A stretch of 64,000 nucleotides of DNA from Pegoplata infirma (lineage: Eukaryota; Arthropoda; Insecta; Diptera; Anthomyiidae), in assembly GCA_963921195.1 (NCBI GenBank), contig OY992540.1:39579890-39643889 (forward strand), read 5' to 3'. Position numbers and translations under genes: made by a program. The notes beneath the pieces are model-generated. The model was not told the DNA's origin. It saw nothing but the letters and a program-made list of their open reading frames with translations, and ran no database searches. Shown here in pieces: positions 48,963 through 60,667 of the stretch (within the stretch, counting starts at the first letter, position 1; each line of letters starts with the position of its first letter).

Positions 48963-49089
48963 GTCTAAACTATAGTTTTATATATAATTGAAAGGCAAAA
49001 AGTTAATATTTGATAGGTTACAACTCCAGGAATAAAAACATTTTTAAATTTGTTTAATCTTAAATTTGGTGTAAACTGATTTTGTTTTT

Positions 49090-49840
49090 ATACCTTTTAA
49101 CTACAGTATAGGGGGTACACTCACTTTGTCATTCCCCATAAAGAGAATCGTCGTCTAAAATGAAAAACAAAGTGACAACACTTTTTTTAAAATCAAGTTA
49201 TTGATTGTGATGCATTGTCCCCCTATAAAATTATCAAAATGTGATTTGCTAGTTGTGATACAATTCATTAACTGAAACCATTTCCAAAAATTCAGACCTA
49301 TCCGATAAAAAATGATGGACTTATGAACAAAATTTAAAAAAATGTTTTGTTGAAGTAGTTTAGATTGTGTTATGTTTTGTTACCCTGTATTTGATTTTAT
49401 ATTTATGGAATAGTATTCCTTGTTTTTATAATTTTGTTGAAGTTTATACTTTTTCTAAATAATCATTCCAAATAAAACTTTTACTACAAAATGTTTCACA
49501 ACGTTTTTCGCTGCTACTTTAAAAAAGCAAAATATGTTGGATTTTTGGTGACGATATATTATATTGATCAGTGATCGATTCTGAGAAGTTCTATGAACAT
49601 CGCTCCGTCTGTCTGTATGTAACACGATGTAGTCCAAAATAAAACAGCTATCCACCTGACGTTTGGTACAAATGTTTTTTATAGTCCTAGGTAGGTTAAA
49701 ATCGGACCGGAGGGGAAAAGTTTCACCTTGGAGAAGCGAACCAACCTTTAAAACGCAATTTTTTAGCGATCATTGTTTTTTTGTCAAGCAAATGAAACAA
49801 TTTTATGTCGGATGAAGTATAAAGTCCTTAACTTGGACCC
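49090..49840 (-). mobile_element. INE-1-like fragment
   Basis: 49095-49140 carries the end phrase (accttttaactacagtatag, ctttgtcattccccataaag). 49540-49700 carries gatcagtgatcgattctgag, ccgtctgtctgtatgta and atgtagtccaaaataaaac, all in reverse orientation. The middle is replaced by unrelated sequence. Confidence 0.65.
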
Positions 49841-50059
49841 AATTTTTTGAGGTACGAACACTTTTGTGGGCGTAAATATGTATAATAGGGTTATAACTGT
49901 TTTATGTCAAAAAAAAAGCTCATCCAACCAAAATCTTTTCTTTAGTTCATTTTGGTGAAAAAAAGTTCACGCTCCAAATGCAATTTCTAAAACTTCCCCA
50001 GGAATATTTTTTTTAACTTTTATATTACATATACCCTCAAATGATAATTATTTAAAAAA

Positions 50060-50945
50060 TACACTACTGAACATTTTGAAAAAATATTGATGCGACTGGG
50101 CCGCGACCTTACACAGTTAATTGCAATTTTTCTCTCACCACAAATCTGGTCTCCAAACTTTTCCATCACATCAAGTTTTTGGGAAAATTGATGTCAAAGT
50201 TAAAAAAAAAAATCGTCGTTTTGTTAATTTTTGCCAAATCATAGCGATGAACCCGATATGATAGCGACTTAAAAATAAGTCGAGGCTAAAGCTTAAACAT
50301 TGCTCTTATGGATTCTAAACTCTTTTGGTCAGTCGCCTTAACCCCTAGTGCACCAATTGTCTCTCAATGATGTCTTGATCCCAAAAAAACGATTTTTGCC
50401 GCTACAAATTATATGAAAAAAAAACCTTATTCGAATGGAACGCCACCTTATAGTATAAGGCTTATAAACATAATTACAATTATTCTCCTGGTCACAAATC
50501 TGGTCTCCATACTTTTTAAGGGTAAAGCTCAAACATTGCTCTTAAAGACGTATAACTCAATTCATCAGTCGCTTCAACCTTTGGAGCACCAATTGTCTTT
50601 TAATAAAGTGTTTTCCCCCAAAAACTTTTTTTGATATGACAGCATTGAAATACAATTGGTGCCCAAAAAGTTAAGGCGACTGACCAAATGAGTTCTGCAT
50701 CTTAAAGAGGAAAGTTTTAGCTTAACCCTCGACTTAGTTTGAAGTCGCCATCACATCGGGTTCATCCGCTATGAGTTTCCAAAAATGACCAAAACGGCGA
50801 TTTTTTTGAACTTTGACCACAATTTTCTCAAGAACCAGATGTGATGGAAAAGTGTGGAGACCGGATTTATGACCAGCAGAACTAATGTAATCAAGTGTAT
50901 AAGGTCGCGTCCCAGTCGCATTTTCGATGTTTAGTAATGTTATTA
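50060..50945. mobile_element. Foldback element with TGCGACTGGG ends
   Basis: tgcgactgggccgcgacctt at 50091 is mirrored by aaggtcgcgtcccagtcgca at 50901-50920. The arms continue inward for about 290 bp (gtctccaaacttttccatcac versus gtgatggaaaagtgtggagac; ttaaggcgactgacc). Weak mirroring extends about 30 bp outside. No frame. Confidence 0.8.
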
Positions 50946-51256
50946 GAACATTGGCATCGTCAGAATCGCTTACTAAATCTACTTCCTAATGAATTCTAAA
51001 AATACAATTTTTAAGTAGTGCAAAAATGCTCTTAAATAGATCTTAAAGATGTAATTAAACTTTACATACAAAAACTTAAACTATGACAACAGTATGAGTA
51101 CTACTTTATATGTACTTAAAAAATGTAAAAAAAACTACTTATTTTGCGCGACACCGCCATGTTAAATTCACTAGAGTTTCAGCAAAGTTAGAACTACTTT
51201 AGCAGCAGTTGAACTACTTTTTATTAACATTTTAGTATGTTATTTTTTTGCTGGGA

Positions 51257-51822
51257 TATAGTAAATATTTTTATACATTTTAATACCCTCCAACTACAGT
51301 ATGGGGGTAGCCTAGGGCGTTTCATCAAAAACTTTTTTTTTTATTTTTGCAAACTCTTGAAGCGGAATATGAGTTCTTATGGCCCAAAAGATGTTTGAGA
51401 TTTTTAGAAGGTCTGGATCAACTCGCTAGAATCGATTTTATCAAAAAAATTAGGTTATGAAACATTATTTTTTTTAATTTTTTTTTTTCTCTGATGCCTT
51501 TTCTTACAATCCATAATTTCTAAATGTTGCTAGCCTCCTAAAAAAAATATTCGCGATCAAAATTGTAAGTTCAAGGGTCACTAAGATGACCTTAAAAGTA
51601 AAAATTTAAAATTTCCCATGTTCCTACCTCAACCTACTAGACCTGAGATCAATCAGATTTAATTAACCCGTGACGCTCGGCGATCAAAGTTTATGATTTT
51701 CGTAAATTAAAAAAAAATAAATAAAAAATATATGTCCCGAGACACATCAGTTTATCAATTTTATAGCTCTGAATAAGAATATCAAAAAAAAAGAAAAATC
51801 GGTCGAACGCTTTTCGAGATAT
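51257..51822. other. INE-1-like end fragment and unassigned DNA
   Basis: 51283-51310 reads ataccctccaactacagtat, the INE-1-like terminal phrase. The rest (ctcgctagaatcgatttt, cgagatattg) was not assigned. Confidence 0.4.
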
Positions 51823-51824
51823 TG

Positions 51825-52387
51825 CACTCAAAAAAATAAAACTGTAAAGTTAACAAACTTTTTTTTGTTAACTCGAGTTTACTGGCTTTTTAGCAAATTT
51901 TTAGTTAAAATCAGCGTTTTAACTACTTTTTTTAGTTAAGTTCGATTTACGAAAATACTAGTTTTGTGCAAATTTGGAATTAATTTTTTTTGTTGACTTT
52001 AAAACTGAGTTTACGAATTTTTACTAATTAATTTGCTGATTTTTTGTAACATTTTTGTCAAGTCGAAAATTTTAAACATTTCTTGTGTAGCCTCCTATGC
52101 AAATCTCATTAGTCCTACTTAAGCTGAACTTAACGCTGTGAAAAATATTTTTTTTTTTTATTTAAAAAAAAAGGTTAGCTGAATTCACCTAATAAAAAAT
52201 GTTACGAAATTTTCAGCTGAATTTTTAGTTAAAATTACTGTTTTTTTGCTACATTCATTCTACGAAAAGTTAACTAAATATTTTTTGTTAAATTAACTAG
52301 AAATTTAGTAGGTTCAAAATCAGGTGTTTTTTTAGTTAAATTTAACTAAATTTTTTGCCAACTTTACAGTTTTTTTTTTTTTGAGTG
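51825..52387. mobile_element. CACTCAAAAAAA element, GTTAAC interior, complete copy (563 bp)
   Basis: Complete reference copy for 40501 and 41047. Begins cactcaaaaaaataaaactg and ends actttacag followed by a T tract and gagtg. The flanking dinucleotide here is TG on both sides (51823-51824 and 52388-52389) instead of TA. Interior words gttaact, agttaaaat and taactaaattt. Confidence 0.85.
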
Positions 52388-52389
52388 TG

Positions 52390-54301
52390 CTATTTGAAAT
52401 TTTCTAAAAATGGAGGGTTTCTCCTACATTAAGGAAATTCAACAAAAATAAAAAATTCTTTCCCTTGACCATTGCTTAGAGCTTAAGACAAACTTTTATT
52501 TAAAATTAGTTTGAGTCAAAGCCGACCAGTTTAGCCCTTGGTGACCTTCGATCAAAATTTTGGTTTTTTAAAAGTTTTTACCAAAAATTCTAAACTTTGA
52601 TCAATAGGCACAATGGGTTAAAAATTTCTGATTTGGCTCAAATTAATTTTTAATAATCATTGAGGTTTTTCAAGATATCGTCGCTGCGTCTAAAAATGGA
52701 GTCACGTGTTAAAATTTTATTTTTGAAGAGGCCCAAGAAACAGCCAAATTTGGTTCTTTCGCGGAATTTTTATGAACATAAATTCACATAAACATTCAAC
52801 CAATATTATAAATTTCATGTTGATTAAAAGTTGACTTCTAAAAAGTACTGCGAAAGGACCAAAAGTACTGCGAAAGGACCTTAAACGTAGGAAATTTTAA
52901 ATGGCGATATCTGGAAAAACCGCTAGACCGATTTCAATGTACTGCAACAATTTTTTTTTTATTTTTTAATTTTTCAAAAATCCAATATTTTGGTGAACAT
53001 TTTTCACAAATCCAAAACTATCATTGAAGGGGACACGAATAAAAATGATCGGAATTAGCTGCAATTAAATTTAAATAAAAGAAGGTCTCGCAAGTTTTTT
53101 GAAAAGGTCAAAGTAAAGAAATTTAAAGATTTTTTAAAAAAAAAATTCTTTGACGTAGGAAAAAATCTTAAGAATTTGTGGAAAATATTAGTAGCGGCCG
53201 TTCTAATGTATAGAATTTATTTTCTTGTTTGATATCTGTTCCAAGTGCATCAAAATTAATAATTATGATGTGCCGCAAGACATATACATATTTTTTTTAA
53301 TTTTAAAAAGTCAAATCTTTGATCGCTGGGCGCCACGGGATAATTTCACTCAATTGGCGTCAAATTTGTGCCACATAAGTTTAAGACGAATAAAAGTTTA
53401 TAAAAGAGAAAAACTTTTTTGCCATACCAAAAATTTTTGGTCTACTGTCTCGCGTTACGTGTTGTTATGCAACTCAAAAACGAAAATGAGTAACTAGTTA
53501 CGTCACAATTTCATTGTTAATTACTTTAACAAGGCGATGTCATTGGAGGCAAGGCCTTCTTTGTTCGCTTACGAAAATGCTAACAAATAATAGCCCATTC
53601 CTAGCTCGCTTACGAAAAGTTGACAAAAGTAACTCCATTGTTTGTTTAGTTGCTCTTATTAAATGAGAGAAAAATAGTAACCAGTAAAATGGTTTTTAAT
53701 ATATTTTTACGAAACTTAACTGATTTTAAAAATTCAGATTTCAAATCTAGTTACACAGTAAGAAAAAGGTAAGACCTTTTTTTGTGGTATAAAGTAACGC
53801 AGAGAGTAATTAGTACTCATTACCATGTAATCCAGTTGGGAATGAGTACTTATTACCTAGTTTTTGCTGGGTTTGTTCTGCTGCTCCTCAATTGGCAAAA
53901 TCAACCTAGGGGGGAAAAAAGTTTTCCCTTCAAGAACTAAACTAATTTCAGAAAAATGTTTGTTAAGTTATTTTTATGTCATAAGAAGTTTAAACTACTG
54001 CAGTTGAACCCAGGGGATAAGAACATGTATTTTCTTTTTGTCCCGCCCCTATTTGTGGGTGTGTAATACAAAATCGAACTTTTCGAATAGGAATGGAATT
54101 TTTTGTAATAAAGTATTTGTATATAGGTGGAGTCCTTTTTGGAATTGTGGCATCCAGCGGCAAATTTTAGATCGAAATTACGGTAACTATAACCGATATG
54201 AACTTCTCTGCAGTCATTCCAGTACTTACTGAATGGCCGAATTTTAGAAACCAACTACTGTGCACCGTTGCGTATGTTAGTTATTTAAAGGCAATTTAGT
54301 A
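52390..54301. other. Non-coding tract with one CCCAGCAAAA-type terminus
   Basis: At 53760-53871 sequence rich in gagtactnattacc ends with tttttgctggg, the terminus type of the 47133 element; no left partner was found. A direct duplication aaaagtactgcgaaaggacc occurs at about 52840 and 52860. No gene. Confidence 0.45.
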
Positions 54302-54309
54302 TTATTAAG

Positions 54310-54906
54310 CAGAGATGGGCACATGAGCAGATTAGAGCGTCATTCGCGTGATCACGCGTGAGTGTGACTGAATTCAATTTTACTCACGTGATTGTGAGTG
54401 AGTGAGTGTGAGTGGAGAAAAAATTGCGTGAGTGAGTGTGCGTTAGTAAGATTTTTGCGTGAGTGAGTGTGCGTGAGTCGATTTTTTTGCGTGAGTTTGC
54501 GTGATTATTTTCTTTTTATATTTCCTTTCGTACCAAAAAAAAGCATCAAAAAAATTGTGAAATTTGGCTTAACTTAAGATTTCGTCCCGAAAAAAGCAAA
54601 GAAAAATGTAAAATTATGCTCAACTTTAAATTGTGCTGAAAATTTTTAAAGATTTTTAAAATTTTAGTTTTAATTTTTTTTTTTTTTTTTTTTATAAATA
54701 AGAGTTTCGTGAGTGTGAGTCAACGTGAGTGTGAGTGAAGCTTGTGAGAGTGCACGTGAGTGTGAGTTGTATTAAATTTACTCACGTGATTGTGAGTGAG
54801 TGTGAGTAGAAAAAAATATGCTCGTGAGTGAGTGTGCGTGATTCAAAAATTCCTGTCGTGAGCGTGTATGAGTGTGAGTCAAAAATCACTCATGCGTCCA
54901 TCTCTA
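54310..54906. mobile_element. hAT-like MITE saturated with GTGAGTG
   Basis: 597 bp with ends cagagatgggc and gcgtccatctcta and the exact 8-bp duplication TTATTAAG (54302-54309 and 54907-54914). Flanks are saturated with gtgagtgagtgtgagt and tcacgcgtgag. Intact relative of 10713-12234. Confidence 0.92.
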
Positions 54907-54914
54907 TTATTAAG

Positions 54915-55628
54915 TATACGCCTAACTAATAAAAGTTCACAAAAAAATGCTTGAAAAATAATCTCGCAATAAAGCATACTCGGTTCGATTTCACGGGAAA
55001 AAATCTGTCACGCACCATATATTATAGGGAAATTGTTCAAAAAGTTTTCTTTTTTTTCAATACAATTTATATTGTCGTGAAAAAGTTACATTTCAGTTTT
55101 GTTATGATCATTTCTTTCTTGTAATTGTCAAAAATAGTTGATTTTTAAATGTTCTATTACGATTTGAGGCGTTTAAAGTTTAAGTGAAATTTTCACCGTA
55201 AAAACAGTGTACTAAACTTAAATTAAAAATACAAATGCGAAGGTGTCTTTCACCACCCTGGCCGAAAAATATCGTAAGATTTAATGATTTTATGTGAATC
55301 ACCAATTATTAAGAAGTGAAGAGAGCTAGATTTTATTTAAAACTATCTGATCACACAGACGTTGTCATGTCCAAATTTGGATAAAATTGCTTGTGATGGT
55401 TATGTGATTTTTATACTTATGGATGTACTTCGTGGATTTCGCGGAACATCGAAATTCGACATTCGTGTTCTTAGTTGAACTTTTACGAGCATTAAAAAAA
55501 TTATTTTATTTGGTCCAACCGTTCTGCAATGTTAGATATACAGTGGGCTATAATACATTGCGAACTTTTTTATAGTAGATGCAATTTGTTAATGACAAGG
55601 TTAAAAATACTAAACGTTATTATTATCA
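54915..55628. other. Non-coding, nothing recognised
   Basis: AT-rich tract. ttggtccaaccgttctgcaa at 55512 resembles words in the 44531 repeat and may be another fragment of it. Confidence 0.4.
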
Positions 55629-56363
55629 AACTAGTATTATTTAAAAAAACGTTATATAGGTATTTTATAAAGCTTTAATTTAAGCTTAATGGCGTCCAGA
55701 TTTTTTTTTTTTAAGAAGCAACACTCAGGCAATGCTGCCTATTAATTACTAATGTAACCGTGATGCTTCTTTCGGAAAGGGGATAGAAGAGCGGTGAAAG
55801 ATTTGAAAGATAGGAGGGCTTCAGTATGGTAATACTGTAATTGCGCGTGTTGATAATTTTGGGTACAGTTGTTGCATCGCCATCTTTTATTGATCTGGCG
55901 AATTATTTTTGAAGCTGTGTTAATAGCTATTATTTTATTATATTAGTTCGTTGAGGTTTTTTAGTGCTTTTTATCAACGAAGGAGGGTGCTGCGATAGAT
56001 ATTAGTTATAAATAGAAACTAATAAATATCAGAAAAAAATGTTGTTCGGCCTGAGCTGAGAATCGAACCCAGGCTTGCTGGCTAGTAGTTTAACGCGCTA
56101 ACCACTAAGCCACAGGAAACATTTTTAAAAAATGTTCTTAAAAATGTCTATAAATAATTTCATTTTCCAGGTCGACACTCGTAGCACATTTATCATTTAC
56201 TCAATCTGGACGCTATTAAGCTTAAACTAAAGCTTTATAGATTATCTACATAACATTTTTTAAAATAATACTAGCACCTTTATTATTAACTCAATCTGGA
56301 CACTATCAAGCTTAAGTTAAAGCTTTAAAAATTACCTACATAACATATTTTATAATAATACTC
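55629..56363. mobile_element. TIR element carrying a tRNA-like segment
   Basis: The left arm (55629-55703: aagctttaatttaagcttaa, ggcgtccag) is inverted relative to 56203-56273 (ctggacgctattaagcttaa). The right arm is then directly duplicated at a 90-bp period (56291-56363). A tRNA-like sequence lies between the arms. Confidence 0.7.
56046..56116 (-). tRNA. tRNA-like sequence, probably SINE-derived or pseudogene
   Basis: On the minus strand: A box tggcttagtggttagcgcg, B box gggttcgattctc, and a five-pair T arm (ctggg/ctcag). The acceptor stem pairs only partly (cctg/cagg), and the segment is embedded in a transposon-like inverted repeat, so an active tRNA gene is doubtful. Confidence 0.4.
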
Positions 56364-57664
56364 GCTTGATGTGTCTAATATCAAAAAGTTTCCAATGTAT
56401 TGTCGCCTATTGTATAGCAAAAAAAGTAGGCGTGGAAGGCATTCCTTTCCGTAAAATTTTTTTTTGGACATTGTCGAACATTTAAAAAAATTATCTAATA
56501 CGATCCACACGTTCTGCATAAAGTGGTCGTGGACAATTTAGCATTCGTAAAAACCTTATTTGGACTATGAAGAATATTTAAAAAAAAAGACAAATCGGAT
56601 GTCAGCGATTTTATATATTTCGAAAAAAAGTGGGCATGGTCAATTTTGCTTTCTGTAAAAACCTAATAAGGATTATTAAAAATTATGAGACAACTCGATG
56701 CACCCATCCTCCAATTTTAAATAAATAAAAAAAAAAATGGATATAAAAGTTGGCGAGGTCAATTTTTCTTTCCCTAAAAACATAAGTTAGAATATGACAA
56801 ACTTAAAAAAAAAATCGATTACACCGCTCAATACTCATTTTCCACACTCATCTCCTGATTCTAAATCTGTTCTCTAAATTTTTCCAACACGTCCAGATTT
56901 TTAGTTATTCATGGTTGAAAATGCGAAAAATTACGATTTTTTTATTAATTGAAAGCCTGAAGCGCAAAAGTATAATTTGTCTTTAGTCGCCAACATAGAA
57001 AACATTTTTTTCTAATTATTGCGTTTGGTTGAGTTACAATTTCGTTTTAAAATGACTCTGTTAAAATTGTAATTTTTCTAAAAAAGGTAAGGTAGTTTTT
57101 TTTTGATATTTTTCAAAGAAAAACTAAAAAAAAATAAATATTTTACTAGTTTTAGTTTTCTGTGTTATTTTTTTTATAAACAGAAAGATATCTTTTATGG
57201 GTTTAAAAGTCTTTAAGAAAGAATGAACGTTTGCCTAAATTTTGAGCTCATCACAGTAAAAATTGATCATCTGGTTTTTGTTTTAGAGCCTTTTACAAAT
57301 GGTGTTTTTTCTAATTTTTTTCACAATGTTTTTTTTTTAAATACATGTTTGGCCAATAATAGTGCAACAACTTAAAATTTTTTTGATCATATATTTGAAA
57401 TCACAGTTCAATTCTACTTTATCGCTTTATACCAGATTTTTATTCCTCCCAGTGGCTGCTGTGCAGGCTTTCAAAAAAGGCAAAAATCGCGTTTTTTCGC
57501 ATTTTTTACCGCGAATAATTAAAATTCTAGACGTGATGAAAAAATTTGGAGCACAGATTTGGAATTAGCGAGTCAAAATCTTTAAAAATTTGGTATCAAA
57601 CTTTAAACCGAAGTCAAAAACCTTCGATTTGTTGAGCAGTGTTATCATAACTTCAAAGCATTGG
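56364..57664. other. Non-coding tract with a diffuse inverted repeat
   Basis: 56855-56960 (tccaacacgtccagattttt, aaatgcgaaaaattacg) is inverted relative to 57480-57570 (tagacgtgatgaaaaaattt, cgcattttttaccgcg), suggesting an old foldback element. No gene. Confidence 0.5.
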
Positions 57665-57672
57665 GTTGTAAT

Positions 57673-58511
57673 TAGAGTTGTCAATTATTCGCCTTCCAAA
57701 TTTGTTCGAATAATTCAAATAATGGTTTTTGTTCGTTCGATCAAACAACTAAATCTTAAAAATTAATCGATTAATCGAAGAGAATAACGAATAAAAAAGT
57801 GGGCATTTTGTATGTAAAAAATGCATAAAAAGACTTGAAATTTTGATAATTTTAAGTTTTAAGTTGGTGGGAGTCGGCTGAAGACCTTTGAGGGGGAGAC
57901 CATTTTATAAATGTTTACAAATTTATTTTTAGGAAATTTACGCCTAAAAACACTTTTATCATTATTTTGCATTATTTTCTATAACCGCGCCCTTAAAAGG
58001 AGACATGCCGAAAAAAAAATTTTTAATCATCTTGGTTCAAATGCAATGAGCTTCATATGGCATAAAAATATTTCATTTGTGGAACAAATATACAAAAAAA
58101 AATTTTAAAAAATCCTAAAAAAATTGTGTTTTTCTGGTGGTATTTTAGTTCTTTAAGGTGGAACATTTTCCCCATGTCCGATTTTGTCATTGGACTTAAC
58201 CAGCCTATGATCATAAGACATAATCGTGCCAAACTTCAGGAGTATAGCTTTTTTATTCTGCCCTCCATAGACGGACATCGCTAGAATGGCTTAGAATCGA
58301 TCACTGATCAATAATATATATTTTATGGGGTCCTAGACCGATAATTCGATACTGCAGTTGGACGGTATAAAAAAAATAATTGTTAGATTAATTGACATAA
58401 ATTAATCGATTTATTCGTTATTCGAAAATCCTCATTTTTAAATTAATCGAACAAGAGTTTGGTTTTGTTTGATCGATTAATCGAATTATTCTTAATAGGT
58501 TGACAACTTTA
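57673..58511. mobile_element. hAT-like MITE saturated with AATTCGATTAATCGA words
   Basis: 839 bp with ends TAGAGTTGTCAA and TTGACAACTTTA and the exact 8-bp duplication GTTGTAAT (57665-57672 and 58512-58519). Terminal regions repeat gattaatcgaa/ttcgaataatt. It encloses an INE-1-like fragment. Confidence 0.92.
58150..58378 (+). mobile_element. INE-1-like fragment nested in a hAT MITE
   Basis: cttaaccagcctatgatcata, ccatagacggacatcgctag, gaatcgatcactgatcaata, ttttatggggtcctagacc and a terminal tgcagttggacggtataaa phrase, in family order. Confidence 0.8.
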
Positions 58512-58519
58512 GTTGTAAT

Positions 58520-59050
58520 ATATAGTAAAACTTAATTTATAAGTAGGTGGAGGCCACTAAAGGTTTTACTTTAGTGAAATTTTGCACACAATTTCTTTAA
58601 CTAAAATTATTTACCCTTTAATTGAACATCCTTTACCCTTCAATATAGATATATAATTTAACAATAAATAAAAAAATAAATATAAATATGTAAATATTTT
58701 TTAATTACTTAATTTACCTTTAAAACACTGATACACCTTTTAATACTCAAAACATCTGTATTCCAATTTACTATGCACAAAATATTTTTTTACGATGCAT
58801 TTTATTACTTGGCAACAACAAAAATTTGCTCCACTTGGTCGTAACTGATTTTTGGTGCAATTGTTTATTTGTTTTGTGCCATTAATTTACATACTACAAC
58901 AAATAGAGACCTGCCTGCCGCACACACACACATACATACAAACATTAACATGCCATCATTTTGTACCTTATTGTGTTTACTTACTGCATACATGTAGTTG
59001 CAATATTTAATTTATTTTCTGTTTTGTGTATTTTTTTTTGTTAACTTTAG
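58520..59050 (+). other. 3' end of the 35-kb intron
   Basis: Low-repeat sequence with a CA/CATA microsatellite (58920-58945). It ends in a T-rich tract and the acceptor ttaactttag. Confidence 0.55.
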
Positions 59051-59284
<234 letters not shown>

Positions 59285-59435
59285 TGACTAAAGAAAAAAA
59301 AACGAATTTAATTGCATTTATTTTACTGTTTCTGTTTTTATATTGTTCTTTACTTTCTTCCGTTACATTTTAATTATATTACCTGAATGGTGTTTGCTGT
59401 TGTTTTTTTTTTTTTCTTTTTGCTGATAAAAACAG

Positions 59436-59580
59436 TTGCGTCCCAAGGATCATATCTGCCGTGACTCGCATAATGAATGCGATTTACCCGAATATTGTGA
59501 TGGTGAAATTGGCGATTGTCCCATGGATGTTTTTAGAAAAAATGGTTCTCCATGTGGCCATACAAAAGCGGGTATTTCCG
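59436..59580 (+). CDS. mmd: ADAM-family protein (mind-meld-like), exon: disintegrin loop
   Basis: 145-bp exon after a T-rich tract and aaaacag. It encodes LRPKDHICRDSHNECDLPEY and onward. The disintegrin loop is CRDSHNECDLPEYC: the ECD form typical of membrane ADAMs, with no RGD. It ends with SPCGHTKAGIS and a split Gly codon, the start of the cysteine-rich domain. Donor gtaagg. Confidence 0.95.
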
Positions 59581-59651
59581 GTAAGGATTTGAATGCAGAT
59601 TGCTTTATTTATTTCGATTTTTATTGTGCCGATTTTTTTCTTCTTTTTTAG

Positions 59652-59823
59652 GTTATTGCTTTCAAGGTAATTGTCCAACCTTAAATTTACAGTGTGAAGC
59701 AATTTGGGGTTATGGTGGTTCGGCAGCTGATCGCCAATGTTTTGAGCAATTCAATTCAAAGGGCTCCATAAATGGTCATTGTGGTCGTGATGGCAAGGAC
59801 AATTTTGTTAAATGTGAACCAGA
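59652..59823 (+). CDS. mmd: ADAM-family protein (mind-meld-like), exon: ADAM cysteine-rich domain
   Basis: 172-bp exon after a 71-bp intron (acceptor ttttttag, donor gtaagt). It encodes YCFQGNCPTLNLQCEAIWG then ADRQCFEQFNSKGSINGHCG, the standard first part of the ADAM_CR domain, in which YCFxGxC and the CxxxxWG motif are diagnostic. It ends after two bases of a Glu codon. Confidence 0.95.
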
Positions 59824-60309
59824 GTAAGTATTATATTATTTTCTTATATAAGAAATGCAGGTGTAACACCAAAAAATTTTCTAACTTCATTTTTGAAGTT
59901 GTCGCAATTGGTAGCACGTAAATTAAAACCACATTCTGGTAGAAACAACACTTCGGTTGCAGCAACCTTAGATCCGTTAAGCCAACCGGAATTTGGTTGC
60001 GTCAACCAAATGTCTGGTTTGCAAAAACCTCTAAATTGTGATTGGAATATTTGTAGTTGTGATAACTATTTTATCTGATCTGATTATATCTGATAAAACA
60101 TAAGATTATATAATTATACCTGATCAGATCTAATGAGATGTTGAATTTGCTGCAAGGTTGAACAAATTCTGGGTCTAAATATATCTCAATTATTTTTCCT
60201 ATCCAATATGCAATTATATATAGCTGTATATAAACGCATCTGATCTCATCAATTAGTGAAGGTGTTCTAATTTAAACTTAAAAAAATTGATTTTCCGTTT
60301 TTTTTTCAG
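59824..60309 (+). other. Intron with GGTTGC- and GATCTAAT-rich segments
   Basis: The 486-bp intron between the two central cysteine-rich exons. 59925-60010 repeats ggttgc/gcaacc words and 60065-60250 repeats tctgatctgattatatctg words, resembling the motif-saturated elements. The reading through the first part is chance. Confidence 0.55.
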
Positions 60310-60423
60310 AAATGTTCAATGTGGCACTTTACAATGCAAAGAAGGTGAACGTCAACCTGTTAATGAGGGTGATTTATATTCAAGAACTATTATATCCATT
60401 AAGGGCTTAGAATATGAGTGCAA
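60310..60423 (+). CDS. mmd: ADAM-family protein (mind-meld-like), exon: ADAM cysteine-rich domain, middle
   Basis: 114-bp exon (acceptor ttttttttcag, donor gtaagt). It encodes NVQCGTLQCKEGERQPVNEG, then DLYSRTIISIKGLEYEC. The CG.LQC motif is the usual ADAM_CR signature. Phases agree on both sides (GA|A Glu, AA|A Lys). Confidence 0.94.
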
Positions 60424-60489
60424 GTAAGTAGTTTTGTTATAAATAATTTAGTTTTCCTTCACATAAAAAATGTTTTTCTCTGTTTTTAG

Positions 60490-60667
60490 AGCTACTAGCG
60501 GTCAAATGGATGCCAACGATCAATCTGATCATGGCTTGGTTAAGGATGGCACACCTTGCGGTGATAATTTGATATGTTTAAATCAAACTTGTGTTAGCCT
60601 GTTTCCACATGTGGATCAAACAAAATGTCCACAAAATAAAAACGGCCAAGAATGTTCAGAACGTGGG
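60490..60667 (+). CDS. mmd: ADAM-family protein (mind-meld-like), exon: cysteine-rich end, EGF lead-in
   Basis: 178-bp exon after a 66-bp intron. It encodes HGLVKDGTPCGDNLICLNQT, with V.DGT.CG...C.N..C being the conserved end of ADAM_CR. CPQNKNGQECSERG then leads into the expected EGF-like module. It ends in phase 0 at donor gtaagt. No EGF, transmembrane or cytoplasmic exon is recognisable in the remaining 3.3 kb. Confidence 0.94.

Larger units (their letters stand above)
47133..51256. mobile_element. CCCAGCAAAAA-ended element enlarged by nested insertions
   Basis: The left end cccagcaaaaagaaatcg and right end tttttttgctggg are inverted, each followed inward by gtagttc/gaactac words (aagtagttctaaactac; gaactactttagcagcagtt). 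AT flanks both ends. Removing the hAT nest (47385-48962), the INE-1-like fragment (about 49090-49840) and the 50060-50945 element leaves roughly 0.9 kb of original sequence. Confidence 0.65.

Noticed and set aside
56046..56116. Functional tRNA gene
   Set aside because: Good A and B boxes, but an incomplete acceptor stem and a location inside an inverted-repeat element.
59893..60078. Open frame inside the intron between the cysteine-rich exons
   Set aside because: The flanking splice sites are in phase without it, and it falls in a GGTTGC-rich repeat-like stretch.
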